Below are positions 1-7,956 of a DNA stretch of 46,106 nt, one piece after another. Each line of letters begins with the position of its first letter. Within the stretch, counting starts at the first letter, position 1. The notes below the pieces were generated by a model that did not search any database, was not told the DNA's origin, and saw only the letters and a program-made list of their open reading frames with translations. The stretch is from positions 1 through 46,106 of the forward strand of contig JAFGVD010000042.1 of the NCBI GenBank assembly GCA_016938135.1, written 5' to 3'. The DNA is from Coriobacteriia bacterium (lineage in GTDB: Bacteria > Actinomycetota > Coriobacteriia > Anaerosomatales > Anaerosomataceae). Position numbers and translations under genes: made by a program.

Positions 1-102
1 CGGCGACTGCGGGGTGATGGGATATGCCGCGATGACCTGCACCCGGGCAAGGCGCGCCGCCAGGGCTGCAGCCTCGTTGCCGGTGATGACCTTCGTCGTC
101 AT
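1..102 (-). CDS. porA: 2-oxoacid:ferredoxin oxidoreductase alpha subunit (partial, N-terminus only)
   Basis: Only the first 34 codons are in the window; the gene continues past the left edge. The protein starts MTTKVITGNEAAA and reaches AYPITPQSP, the signature of the pyrimidine-binding domain I in alpha subunits of pyruvate/2-oxoacid:ferredoxin oxidoreductases. The enzyme oxidatively decarboxylates a 2-oxoacid to its acyl-CoA in the cytoplasm and reduces ferredoxin. The ATG overlaps the stop of the delta-subunit gene as ATGA, so the two are translationally coupled. Substrate (pyruvate, branched-chain or aryl 2-oxoacid) cannot be told from this fragment. The beta subunit should lie just outside the window. 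Confidence 0.9.
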   Translation of the reverse strand, partial: MTTKVITGNEAAALAARLARVQVIAAYPITPQSP

Positions 103-410
103 CGGACCTCACCTTCCTCGGTGGCGCAGACGCCGTGCTCGGCCTCGGGACGCATCTCGATGGCGTGGTGCGGGCAGACCTGCGCGCAGATGCCGCATCC
201 CTTGCAGTACACAAGATCGATGACCGGCGGCATCCCCTGCGCTATGCACGCGTCCGGGCAGTGGCCCCAGCAGATCTGGCACGTAAGGGAGCCCTTCTTC
301 GCCGCGACGCACGTCTCGGCCAAGATCACCGGATAGTCGTTGCGCCAGTCACCCGTTGCGCCGGCCTCGCCGATGCTGGGCCTGGACTGTGAGACTTCGT
401 GTTTGCTCAT
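99..410 (-). CDS. porD: 2-oxoacid:ferredoxin oxidoreductase delta subunit (ferredoxin-like)
   Basis: A 103-residue protein with a C-terminal ferredoxin fold that carries electrons from the TPP site of the POR-type enzyme to external ferredoxin. The second cluster is canonical (CKGCGICAQVCP). The first reads CQICWGHCPDAC: the Cys expected three residues before CQIC is Ser, and an extra Cys follows CPDA, so the spacing is CX2CX3CX3C rather than CX2CX2CX3C. The start was chosen at MSKHE because it is preceded by GAGGAG and sits 8 bases after the gamma-subunit stop; an earlier in-frame ATG lies inside the gamma gene. The gene overlaps porA by 4 bases. Confidence 0.88.
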   Translation of the reverse strand: MSKHEVSQSRPSIGEAGATGDWRNDYPVILAETCVAAKKGSLTCQICWGHCPDACIAQGMPPVIDLVYCKGCGICAQVCPHHAIEMRPEAEHGVCATEEGEVR

Positions 411-418
411 CTCGCTCC

Positions 419-985
419 TCACGCTTTCGTGCACTCGAAGGCCAGTCTGGCGGCCTCGGTGTTCTTCGCTGCAGGGCCCGGAGGGAACGCCTCTGCGATC
501 GCCGCCTCCACGCTTTCCATCGTGACCAGGCCGGTAGCTGCAGCGATACTGCCCAGAACGGCCGTGTTGACCATAGGCTGCCCGCCCACAACGACACCTG
601 CCGCAAGGGCTGAGCCGGTGACATCTGCGGTGACGACCCTGATGCCCGCGTCAACGCCCAACTCGGTCACCGGCTTGACCGTGTTGATGATCATCACGCC
701 GCCGGGCTGTATGCCGGCAGCGGCGCGCCCCACACCGATAAGCGAGTCGTCCAGCACAACGACGACGTCCGGTGTGCTGACCTGTGAGAGGATTCGGATC
801 TCCTCGGAGGCTACCCGGGTCGAAGCGGTGATAGGAGCCCCACGACGCTCGGCACCGAACGACGGGGCGCTGGTGACGCCCTTCCACCCGCTGAGAAACG
901 CCGCACCGGCCAAGATCTTGGCAGCTGTGACGGCACCCTGACCGCCCCGGCCATGCCAGCGGATCTCATACATCGACTTATCCAT
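419..985 (-). CDS. porG: 2-oxoacid:ferredoxin oxidoreductase gamma subunit
   Basis: A 188-residue gamma subunit. The opening YEIRWHGRGGQGAVTAAKIL segment is the hallmark of the POR gamma domain (GRGGQG), which contributes to CoA binding in the alpha-beta-gamma-delta enzyme. The start MDKSMYEIRW at 985 has GGTGAAG just upstream; an ATG four codons further in (973) is the alternative. The gene follows the acyl-CoA ligase by 20 bases and precedes porD by 8, so gamma-delta-alpha is one transcript with the ligase and regulator upstream. This order, with separate gamma and delta genes, is the archaeal/anaerobe type rather than the single-chain PFOR. Confidence 0.9.
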   Translation of the reverse strand: MDKSMYEIRWHGRGGQGAVTAAKILAGAAFLSGWKGVTSAPSFGAERRGAPITASTRVASEEIRILSQVSTPDVVVVLDDSLIGVGRAAAGIQPGGVMIINTVKPVTELGVDAGIRVVTADVTGSALAAGVVVGGQPMVNTAVLGSIAAATGLVTMESVEAAIAEAFPPGPAAKNTEAARLAFECTKA

Positions 986-1005
986 GGTCTTCACCGGATC
1001 ACACC

Positions 1006-2685
1006 CTATCGGTTCGCATCGTTCTCGCCGGCAAAGACCGAGAGATTCACACCCAGGTTCTCTTTGGCCATGTCGCGAAGTCTGTACTTCTGGATCTTCC
1101 CGCTTGCAGTCATGGGGAACTCGTCCACGAACCACACGTACTTGGGGCACTTGTAGCGGGCCATGCGCGCACGCGCGAACTCCTGCACGTCACTCTCAGC
1201 CACATCGCTACCCGCCGAAAGACGCACGAACGCGCCCACGACCTCGCCATACTTGGCATCCGGGACGCCTACGACCTGCGCGTCCTCGATGCCGGGCATC
1301 GTGTAGAGGAACTCCTCGATCTCGCGGGGGTAGATGTTCTCGCCACCGCGGATGATCATGTCCTTGATACGACCGGTGATGCGATAGTAGCCGTGTTCGT
1401 CGATCGTCCCCAGGTCTCCCGAGTGCAGCCAGCCATCGCGATCGATGGCGTTGGCGGTCGCCTCGGGCATGTTGTAGTAGCCCTTCATGACGTTGTAGCC
1501 GCGACAGAGCAGCTCGCCGGGAACACCCGGAGCGCAGTCCTCGCCGGTATCCGGATCCACTACGCGCACCTCGATCTCGGGCATCGAAGTACCCACGGTC
1601 TCGCAGCGCCGCTCCATTGTGTCGTCGGTCGACGTCTGCGTGAACACAGGGGAAGCCTCGGTGAGCCCGTACGCGATGGTGATCTCGCTGGCGTGCATCT
1701 TATCGATGACCTGCTTCATCGTGTCGATAGGACACGGCGAGCCCGCCATGATGCCCGTGCGCAGCGAGGTGAGATCGAACATGTCGAACATCGGGTGCGC
1801 CAGTTCGGCGATGAACATCGTGGGTACTCCGTATAGCGCGGTGCACCGCTCCTTCTGGACGGCCGCAAGGACGATGACCGGGTCGAAAGACTCCACCATG
1901 ACCAGGGTCGCGCCATGCGTGAGGATAGCGAGCACGCCCAGGACACAACCGAAGCAATGGAACAGCGGCGCCGGCAGGCAGAGCCTGTCCTCGGCGGTGA
2001 ACTTCTGACGTTCGCCGATGTAGAAGCCGTTGTTCAAGATGTTGCGACTCGTCAGCTGGACACCCTTGGGAAAGCCGGTGGTACCGGAGGTGTACTGCAT
2101 GTTGATGACGTCGTCGGCATCCAGGTTGGCGGTAAGCTCGCGCAAGGCGTCATCGGACGTATGCTCGCCCAGGAGCAGCAACTCGGGCATGGAGTAGAAG
2201 CCGCGGTGCTTCTCGGGACCCATGTAGATGAGCGACTTCAGTTTGGGGAACTCGGCGCTGTTCAGGTGCCCGCGCTGTTGGGTGGCGGCCTCCGGGACCA
2301 GATCGCGCAGGATCTGCACGTAGTCCACGTCACGGAAGGCATCGATGATCGCCAGCGCCTTCATGTCCGACTGCTTGATGACATAGGCCAGCTCATGCGC
2401 CTTGTAGACCGGGTTGACCGTCACGAGCACCGCACCGATCTTGGCGGTCGCAAACATGAATGTGAGCCAGTCGGGCACGTTGCGTGCCCAGATTCCCACG
2501 TGATCGCCGCGACCGATGCCGATCGCCAGAAGGCTGTTGGCGAGCCGGTCGACCCGGTGATCGAACTCCGAGTACGTCCAGCGCAAGTCACGGTCTGGAT
2601 ACACGATGAAGTCGCGGTCAGGATCGGCAGCAACCTGCTGCTCGAAGTACTGGCCGATGGTGAGATCCGAATGTAGCGCCATCAT
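1006..2685 (-). CDS. AMP-forming acyl-CoA synthetase (fatty/aryl acid CoA ligase)
   Basis: A 559-residue member of the ANL superfamily. It activates a carboxylic acid with ATP to an acyl-adenylate and then a CoA thioester. The phosphate-binding loop [11 protein letters not shown], the SGDLG aspartate, the hinge [16 protein letters not shown] and the C-terminal catalytic lysine region [10 protein letters not shown] are all present, so the enzyme should be active. Length and N-terminus ([15 protein letters not shown]) fit medium/long-chain or aryl acid ligases; the acid is not predictable. The start has two adjacent ATGs behind AGGGGG. It overlaps the last codons of nothing but begins 7 bases before the regulator's stop ends. 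Linkage to the POR genes suggests joint action on 2-oxoacid-derived organic acids (inference). Confidence 0.9.
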   Translation of the reverse strand: MMALHSDLTIGQYFEQQVAADPDRDFIVYPDRDLRWTYSEFDHRVDRLANSLLAIGIGRGDHVGIWARNVPDWLTFMFATAKIGAVLVTVNPVYKAHELAYVIKQSDMKALAIIDAFRDVDYVQILRDLVPEAATQQRGHLNSAEFPKLKSLIYMGPEKHRGFYSMPELLLLGEHTSDDALRELTANLDADDVINMQYTSGTTGFPKGVQLTSRNILNNGFYIGERQKFTAEDRLCLPAPLFHCFGCVLGVLAILTHGATLVMVESFDPVIVLAAVQKERCTALYGVPTMFIAELAHPMFDMFDLTSLRTGIMAGSPCPIDTMKQVIDKMHASEITIAYGLTEASPVFTQTSTDDTMERRCETVGTSMPEIEVRVVDPDTGEDCAPGVPGELLCRGYNVMKGYYNMPEATANAIDRDGWLHSGDLGTIDEHGYYRITGRIKDMIIRGGENIYPREIEEFLYTMPGIEDAQVVGVPDAKYGEVVGAFVRLSAGSDVAESDVQEFARARMARYKCPKYVWFVDEFPMTASGKIQKYRLRDMAKENLGVNLSVFAGENDANR

Positions 2686-2691
2686 CGCCCC

Positions 2692-3270
2692 CTAGACCGG
2701 TGCGTAGACGACGGCCAGGATGCGCGCGGTCGACTCTCCGGCGGCGCGCACCTCGTGCGGCACGATGGAGTCGTAGTAGATGCTGTCGCCAGCCTCCACG
2801 ACGTGCGTCTGCTTGCCGTACTCCACCTCGACGGCTCCGCTGAGGACGTAGATGAACTCCTCGCCTTCGTGAGAAGAGAGCGTGTGATCTTGCGCCGCGC
2901 TAGGGGCGACATCGATGAGGAACGGCTCCATGTGCCGTGCGGTCTTGCCTGCGGCCAGCGAGAAGAAGTCCAGCACCCCGGCATCGCTGGATGTCTCGAG
3001 CGATTTCACTCGAGAGACCCTCTCGGCCTCGTCTCGACGGGTGATGACAGGGCCCACCTCGGTGTCGTCATCCAGAAGCGTACCCAGCCGCATTCCCAGC
3101 GCGCGAGTGATCTTGATGAGGGGTGCCAGCGATGGCGCCAGTTCACCAGCCTCAAGCTGCTCGATCATCGCGAGTTCGCAGCCACTGCGCTCGGCAAGCT
3201 CAGAGGCCGAAAGCCCCAGAGACTCGCGGACGGTGACTATCTTGGAACCGATTCGGCTGTTCTCGGCCAT
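2692..3270 (-). CDS. XRE-family regulator with C-terminal cupin sensor domain
   Basis: A 192-residue two-domain regulator. Residues about 8-65 form an XRE helix-turn-helix (VRESLGLSASELAERSGCE then IEQLEAGELAPSLAPL). Residues about 105-190 form a cupin 2 barrel with the HEGEEFIYVLSGAVEV and GDSIYYDSIVPHEV motifs. The family usually senses a small molecule in the cupin and represses a neighbouring metabolic operon. Here it is the first gene of the ligase-POR operon, so autoregulation and control by the acid or its CoA ester are likely (inference). The start at MAENSRIG was chosen because GGAAGGGG lies 8 bases upstream; an ATG eight codons earlier lacks a site. Confidence 0.88.
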   Translation of the reverse strand: MAENSRIGSKIVTVRESLGLSASELAERSGCELAMIEQLEAGELAPSLAPLIKITRALGMRLGTLLDDDTEVGPVITRRDEAERVSRVKSLETSSDAGVLDFFSLAAGKTARHMEPFLIDVAPSAAQDHTLSSHEGEEFIYVLSGAVEVEYGKQTHVVEAGDSIYYDSIVPHEVRAAGESTARILAVVYAPV

Positions 3271-3358
3271 CTGTGGGGCCCCTTCCCATCGCACGGGCGC
3301 GTAGAGGAAGGGTACACCATGCCGAAACTATGGGGAAACCAAGGCGACGCGAAAGGCG

Positions 3359-4123
3359 CTACTGCTTGAGCACCCACTCGGCCTTTTCCCAGATGGTGCC
3401 GATCGCGTGGATCTGATCGCCGTCTACCTCGAACGATTCGATGTTGAAACCGGGGATGCGAGAAAGACGATCGTTCACGATCCGGTTGAGGAAGTCAGAA
3501 CCCGGTCCCAGGTACTGTTCGGGTGCCTCGATACCTGCTGCCTCCGCAGATCGGATGGAGGAACTCAACGTGTTACCCATCAGGTCTGCGCTACCGCTCA
3601 CGTAGACGGGCCAATCCCTGCCCGCATAGGTCACCAGTGCCGACGCCTCTGCCTGGTTGCCACCCAAGAGCTTCACCTGCATGGATTTGATGGGCCAGTA
3701 GCCCGAACCATGGTTGAAAGACATGAGCGCGGATACCTCGCTCTGGCTCAGCACGACATCCAAAGGCTTCTCGCCGGTATAGACGCGCTCGTAGTTCTCC
3801 CAATCGCCATCAGGCGGGTCTTTGGGGAACTCAAGACCTATCTTTGCCACAGCGCTGTCGAAATCCGCCTGGGTGGCCACCACGCCAAGATCTCTCTGCT
3901 GCGTAGCTCTGCCGAACAAGAAAGCGACACCTGCGACGACGACAATGAGTATGAAGGCGAGGACGCCAAGGAAGATATTGCGCCCGGTGTGCTTTCTTTT
4001 TGGCGGCGCCGCCGGTGCCGTAGGCGTGGCCTGGTACTGGGGCTGCGGAGGAGCTGTGTAGCCGGGCGGAGGCGGAGGCGGATAGCCTTCAGGAGCATTC
4101 GCGTAGCTGCCGTTGTCTTCCAT
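3359..4123 (-). CDS. Conserved membrane-anchored protein of unknown function, proline-rich N-terminus
   Basis: I do not recognise a family. The 254-residue protein has a cytoplasmic Pro/Tyr-rich N-terminus (about residues 8-40, with YPPPPPPGY), one transmembrane helix (about 48-72, NIFLGVLAFILIVVVAGVAF) and an extracytoplasmic domain of about 180 residues. This architecture is common in actinobacteria for single-pass surface proteins. The extracellular part contains a VLSQSEVSALMSF segment of the kind found in lipoprotein-like ligand-binding folds, but no catalytic motif is visible. The start MEDNG has GAAGGGGGAACG directly upstream. It is transcribed alone; the next gene upstream diverges in function. 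Confidence 0.75.
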   Translation of the reverse strand: MEDNGSYANAPEGYPPPPPPGYTAPPQPQYQATPTAPAAPPKRKHTGRNIFLGVLAFILIVVVAGVAFLFGRATQQRDLGVVATQADFDSAVAKIGLEFPKDPPDGDWENYERVYTGEKPLDVVLSQSEVSALMSFNHGSGYWPIKSMQVKLLGGNQAEASALVTYAGRDWPVYVSGSADLMGNTLSSSIRSAEAAGIEAPEQYLGPGSDFLNRIVNDRLSRIPGFNIESFEVDGDQIHAIGTIWEKAEWVLKQ

Positions 4124-4211
4124 CGTTCCCCCTTCGCGATGTGGTCTCGCCACCACAAATGTAACCTGCGTCACACAGAAGGAGCAACTCAGAGCGACAG
4201 GCGCTTCTCCC

Positions 4212-4835
4212 TTAACCCAGCTGGCCCAGCACGAGCGAACCCGCTATAGACCACATGACCACGCCGATAAGAAGATCGAGCACCCGCCAGGCAACCGGCC
4301 GTGAGAACAGCGGCGCCAGCAGTCTGGCACCGTAGCCAAGTCCCACGAACCAGATGAATGAAGCAGTCATGGCTCCCAGAGTGAACCATGCGCGCTCCGG
4401 TGCCGGATGCTGGGCAGCCAGACTCCCCAGCAGCACGACGGTATCCAGGTACACATGCGGGTTCAGCAGGCTGATCGCCAGGGTAGTGGCAATCACAGCC
4501 CCGACCGTGGCGAGGGCCACGGTGCTGTCGCCCTTCTCGGCATCCAGCGTCTGGTCCGTCATAGCCGAACGAAACGACAGTGCGCCGTAGAAGAACAGGA
4601 ACGCAGCACCACCCCAGGCCGCGATAGCGGTGACCTTGGGGAACATGGCGACGAGCGTCCCAAAACCGGCGGCGCCCAAAGCGATAAGCACCCAGTCGCA
4701 GGCGATGCATATGGCGACGACCGCAAACACGTGTGCGCGCTTGAGCCCCTGCTTTAGAACAAAGGCGTTCTGGGCACCGATCGCGATGATCAGACTTCCG
4801 CCCACCGCAACGCCTTGCAGATATGGTGCGAACAC
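4212..4835 (-). CDS. LysE/ArgO-family amino-acid exporter
   Basis: A 207-residue, six-helix inner-membrane protein of the LysE superfamily. The N-terminal motif GSLIIAIGAQNAFVLKQGL is diagnostic of the LysE/ArgO branch, which exports basic amino acids by proton antiport. A second hallmark, SLLNPHVYLDTVVLLG, lies near residue 125-140. The GTG start (VFAPYLQGV) has AAGGGAG eight bases upstream; the ATG 22 codons earlier lacks a site and would add a polar N-terminus not found in the family. A LysR-type regulator usually accompanies such genes but none is adjacent. Confidence 0.85.
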   Translation of the reverse strand: MFAPYLQGVAVGGSLIIAIGAQNAFVLKQGLKRAHVFAVVAICIACDWVLIALGAAGFGTLVAMFPKVTAIAAWGGAAFLFFYGALSFRSAMTDQTLDAEKGDSTVALATVGAVIATTLAISLLNPHVYLDTVVLLGSLAAQHPAPERAWFTLGAMTASFIWFVGLGYGARLLAPLFSRPVAWRVLDLLIGVVMWSIAGSLVLGQLG

Positions 4836-4888
4836 AGTGCGACTCCCTTGGTAGGTGTTGCAGCAGTATCGCACAGGAGAAACGCGGA

Positions 4889-4914
4889 CGGGTCCCGGCA
4901 TCTACCGGGACCCG
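4889..4914. terminator. Hairpin between SDR and exporter genes, likely terminator
   Basis: A perfect 10-bp inverted repeat (CGGGTCCCGG / CCGGGACCCG) with the 6-base loop CATCTA lies 31 bases past the SDR stop on the minus strand. No T-run follows, so it would be a weak or factor-assisted terminator, or a transcript-stabilising stem. Confidence 0.55.
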
Positions 4915-4944
4915 GATACAAGCGCTGACGCTACGATTCTGCGC

Positions 4945-5709
4945 TTAGGCAGCAGACCAGCCTGCATCTGCCGGGATGATGGCGCCGTTGATCATCTTCG
5001 AGTCATCGGAGGCCAGGAACAACGCAAGATCAGCGATATCTTTCGCCTTGAGCTGGCCTGGTATCGCGGCGTAATACGCCTGACACCTCGCGGTACCCGC
5101 GGGGTCCATCTTGGACTGATCCACGCTTTGAACGATGTTCGTCTCAACAGCGCCGGCAGCGATGGCGTTGCAGCGAACGCCCTCTTGCCCGTAGCGCCAG
5201 GCGGTCTGCCTCGTCATCCCAACCAGCCCGTGCTTCGAGACCGTGTAAGCCAGGCCTGCGGCTCCACCGCCAAGTCCCGCAACCGAAGCGGTGTTAATGA
5301 TCGATCCACCGCCGCCCTTCAGCATCTCCGGGACAGCCTTGCGCGTCAGATACATCGGGCCGTTCAGGTTGATGCCGATGACACGATCCCACATCTCGTT
5401 CGTGATCTCCGCCGCACCCTGGTTGGTATCCATAACCCCTGCGTTGTTGCAGAGCACATCGATCCGGCCGAAGCTCGCGACCGCTGCCTCGACAATCGAC
5501 TCAGCATCCGACTGCTTCGAAACGTCGCCCTGCACGCCGACTATCTCTCCGCCGGCCGCCTTCACCTCGGCAACGACCTCGGTCAGGGTCGTCTCGTTCC
5601 ACTCGCCCGCTACGATCTTCGCGCCCTCGGCGGCGAACAGGTTGGCCATCGCGCGGCCCATCCCCGAACCCGCACCTGTGATCACGACTACCTTGCCTTG
5701 AAGCTTCAT
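4945..5709 (-). CDS. SDR-family NAD(P)-dependent oxidoreductase
   Basis: A 254-residue classical short-chain dehydrogenase/reductase, soluble and cytoplasmic. The Rossmann motif TGAGSGMGRA is at residues 11-20, NNAGV near 88, and the catalytic Ser-Tyr-Lys set is visible as NTASVAGL followed by YTVSKHG. Length is typical. An acidic-free Arg-poor second strand (GEWNE) suggests NAD rather than NADP preference, but this is weak. The start follows GGGGAGG by five bases. Substrate unknown; neighbours (an exporter and a rhodanese lipoprotein) give no hint. Confidence 0.88.
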   Translation of the reverse strand: MKLQGKVVVITGAGSGMGRAMANLFAAEGAKIVAGEWNETTLTEVVAEVKAAGGEIVGVQGDVSKQSDAESIVEAAVASFGRIDVLCNNAGVMDTNQGAAEITNEMWDRVIGINLNGPMYLTRKAVPEMLKGGGGSIINTASVAGLGGGAAGLAYTVSKHGLVGMTRQTAWRYGQEGVRCNAIAAGAVETNIVQSVDQSKMDPAGTARCQAYYAAIPGQLKAKDIADLALFLASDDSKMINGAIIPADAGWSAA

Positions 5710-5805
5710 GAAAACCTCCCCTCAGCTGATGCGCGCAGGAACGATGCAGCACGCATCCTTACATCGGCTGGCACGAGAGGAGTATTCCCAAGAAGCCGAG
5801 AGGCC

Positions 5806-6828
5806 CTAGTCGGTGACCGTAGGATACCCGGAGACTGCGGCTGGGTCGTATCCCGCGTTTCCGCCGAGCTCGGGGTCGACCTGCCATCCGGCTGCACCGA
5901 ACTTGAGGTCCATAGCGGTGTAGCCCAAGAGGTTGAGCATCATGGCTATCTGGCCGGCGCCGTGACCGCTGTGGCAGTACACGACGATCGTCTTGTTGGG
6001 ATCGAGGCGAGCAAGGTTCTCTTCTTTGCCCATCTCGGTCAGATCAGCCTGGATAGCTCCTTCGATGTGCCCCGCGACATACTCCTCTGCCGAGCGGATC
6101 GAGAGGATCTGGTATCCGGGATCCCCGGATTGAACGATAGAGTACAGGTCCTGGGCCGCAATAGTGGGGGAACTGCCTGCCTCGAAGAACGCCGCCATGC
6201 GCGCGATGACAGCCTCCTGCAGACCGACGTAGTCGCCGTCCAGAGTAGGCAGATCATAGGTCGCGCCGGTATCTTCGTCACCGGGAACCATGGGGTAGTC
6301 GCCAGCAACGCGCTCGGGGATAGCGGCGCCCACGATGCTCTCGTCAGTCGTCCAGCCGGTCATGCCGTACTGCATGGGCAGCGCGTCATAGCCCAGCATG
6401 TTGTAGAACATGGCCGTCTCGGCAGCGGTGTGGCCCGTGTAGCAGACCACGACGATCCGCTTGCTGGAATCGAGTTTGGCAAGGTTCTCCTCGGTCCAGA
6501 CCTCGGCGAACGGCGCATTGACGGCGCCCGGTATGTGACCGAGTGCGAAGTGCTCGGCAGACCGGATGTCCACCAACATGTAGCCCGGGTCACCGGCCAA
6601 CACCACGGTGTTGTACACGTCTTCCGGCGTCATCTTGGTGGCGGGTGCGCTGGAAAGGTGCTCATCGGCAGCGGCGATCATCGCCGCCTGCGCGTCGAAG
6701 CTGAGAGCTGCGACTTCAGGCGCTTCCTGCGTCTGCTCGTCTACGGTCGTCGCGCAACCAGCCACTGCCGAAAGCGCCATTGCGCTCACCATCAAGACGG
6801 CCACGCGCCTCGCTACCTTCTCATACAT
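5806..6828 (-). CDS. Lipoprotein with two rhodanese-like domains
   Basis: A 340-residue exported protein. A signal peptide ends in the lipobox LSAVAGC with Cys25 as the lipid anchor, so it sits on the outer face of the membrane. Two rhodanese domains follow, about residues 66-165 and 222-320, each with a candidate catalytic Cys: Cys129 in CYTGHTA and Cys285 in CHSGHGA. Both loops lack the Arg of the classic CxxGxR sulfurtransferase loop. Each domain contains the DIRSAEHFALGHIPGA-type DxRxxxxYxxGHI motif. Periplasmic-side sulfur carriage or persulfide transfer is possible; thiosulfate:cyanide activity should not be assumed. It is monocistronic. Confidence 0.88.
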   Translation of the reverse strand: MYEKVARRVAVLMVSAMALSAVAGCATTVDEQTQEAPEVAALSFDAQAAMIAAADEHLSSAPATKMTPEDVYNTVVLAGDPGYMLVDIRSAEHFALGHIPGAVNAPFAEVWTEENLAKLDSSKRIVVVCYTGHTAAETAMFYNMLGYDALPMQYGMTGWTTDESIVGAAIPERVAGDYPMVPGDEDTGATYDLPTLDGDYVGLQEAVIARMAAFFEAGSSPTIAAQDLYSIVQSGDPGYQILSIRSAEEYVAGHIEGAIQADLTEMGKEENLARLDPNKTIVVYCHSGHGAGQIAMMLNLLGYTAMDLKFGAAGWQVDPELGGNAGYDPAAVSGYPTVTD

Positions 6829-6992
6829 TTGCGAGCCTCCAGAGTCAGTTCGAATGCGAGTGTCGCATACTACTTCGTTCGATGTTTATCAAACTTAAGA
6901 CTATTGCACCCTACCAAGATGAACCGGGATGCACAACCAGCAAGGACGCCATCCGTGCTGGATCGAGAGCGGCGCACAACGTCCGGGGATGC

Positions 6993-7019
6993 AAAAACCG
7001 GAAGCGGATCGCTTCCGGT
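6993..7019 (-). terminator. Intrinsic terminator of the tRNA-Asp transcript
   Basis: On the minus strand a 9-bp perfect stem (ACCGGAAGC / GCTTCCGGT, 5-base loop) is followed by TTTTT. It begins 14 bases after the encoded CCA of tRNA-Asp. This is a textbook Rho-independent terminator. Confidence 0.88.
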
Positions 7020-7033
7020 CTTCAGTGTCTCTA

Positions 7034-7111
7034 TGGCGGGAGTGACGGGGCTCGAACCCGCGACCTCTGGCTTGACAGGCCAGCGCTCTAACCAGACTGA
7101 GCTACACCCCC
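7034..7111 (-). tRNA. tRNA-Asp (anticodon GUC)
   Basis: The 78-base cloverleaf folds completely on the minus strand: acceptor GGGGGTG/CACTCCC with one G-T pair, D arm GCTC/GAGC, anticodon stem CTGGC/GCCAG around the loop CTGTCAA (anticodon GTC), and T arm GCGGG-TTCGAGC-CCCGT. Discriminator G and an encoded CCA end the gene. A terminator follows immediately. Confidence 0.96.
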
Positions 7112-7287
7112 GAGGGTGACGTCCGCTTTCACGGACAGCACGCGGAATGTTACCAGCGACCTGCCTTTGTGTCTACACCTATTCCACCGTCGCTTGCCAA
7201 GCGAGGCTCCCTTCCGGACTTCAGCGTACAAACACCGTGACAACCGATTGGGGAAGGAACATCCTGACAGTATATGAAGGGAGACCC

Positions 7288-7953
7288 ATGCCCGCCGAAC
7301 CATACGACCTCGAGGCTCGAACAGGAGCCTTGCTGGAGACCATCGATAACCTCATCCGCAAGCGCGACCACGACGGCGCGATCGATGCCGCTACCCGCGC
7401 GATCGGGGATGGGATAGTCACCGTCCCTGAGCTTTACACGTTGGTGCTCTCGCCATTGATGGTGCTCACCGGGGCAAGGTGGCAAAAGGGCGATGTCAGC
7501 GTGTGGGAGGAGCACTATACGACGGCGACCGTGCGGACGATCGTGGAGTCTTTGAGTCCCGTGGTGCGCGGGAGGGCTGCCGAGACGACACCCAACGGAC
7601 ACACAGTCGTGCTCGCCTGCCCCGAAGAGGAGTATCACGACCTCGGCCTGCGCATGCTCGCCGACCGGTTCACGCTCGCGGGGTACCGCACTCACTTCCT
7701 CGGCGCGGCGCTGCCGTTGCAAGAACTGCTCTCCGCGATACGCGGACTTGCGGCCGACACGGTGGTCCTCTCGGCTAGCACGCACTTCCACCGGCTGCAG
7801 GTGCGCGAGTACGTGGACGCGATCCGGGCGGCGCAGCCCGACGTGCGCGTTTTGGTGGGCGGCGCGGCATTCGCGCGAGGCCACGACGGCTGGGACGACG
7901 CTGATATACCCGATCTGAACGCGCTGCTTGGCGACGTTGTGCTGGGGGCGTGA
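7288..7953 (+). CDS. Stand-alone cobalamin-binding protein with CarH/LitR photoreceptor motifs
   Basis: A 221-residue soluble protein with a four-helix bundle (about residues 8-95) followed by a B12-binding Rossmann domain (about 104-221). The helix bundle carries W65-x9-E75-H76, the motif that caps adenosylcobalamin in CarH-type light sensors. The Rossmann part has E115-Y-H117-DLG120, the ExHxxG base-off cobalamin motif, plus LSAST and VLVGG. The N-terminal MerR DNA-binding domain of CarH is absent: only about 60 residues precede the Trp. The start MPAEPYD follows AAGGGAG by four bases; upstream in-frame ATGs lack sites. It is first in an operon, three bases before an ABC permease gene. It probably senses light or B12 and acts on a partner rather than on DNA (inference). 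Confidence 0.85.
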   Translation: MPAEPYDLEARTGALLETIDNLIRKRDHDGAIDAATRAIGDGIVTVPELYTLVLSPLMVLTGARWQKGDVSVWEEHYTTATVRTIVESLSPVVRGRAAETTPNGHTVVLACPEEEYHDLGLRMLADRFTLAGYRTHFLGAALPLQELLSAIRGLAADTVVLSASTHFHRLQVREYVDAIRAAQPDVRVLVGGAAFARGHDGWDDADIPDLNALLGDVVLGA

Positions 7954-7956
7954 GGC

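Noticed and set aside
4855-7119. A 754-codon open frame on the plus strand
   Set aside because: It lies antisense to well-supported SDR and rhodanese genes and runs through the tRNA-Asp; its product has no recognisable domain. High-GC DNA commonly gives such shadow frames.
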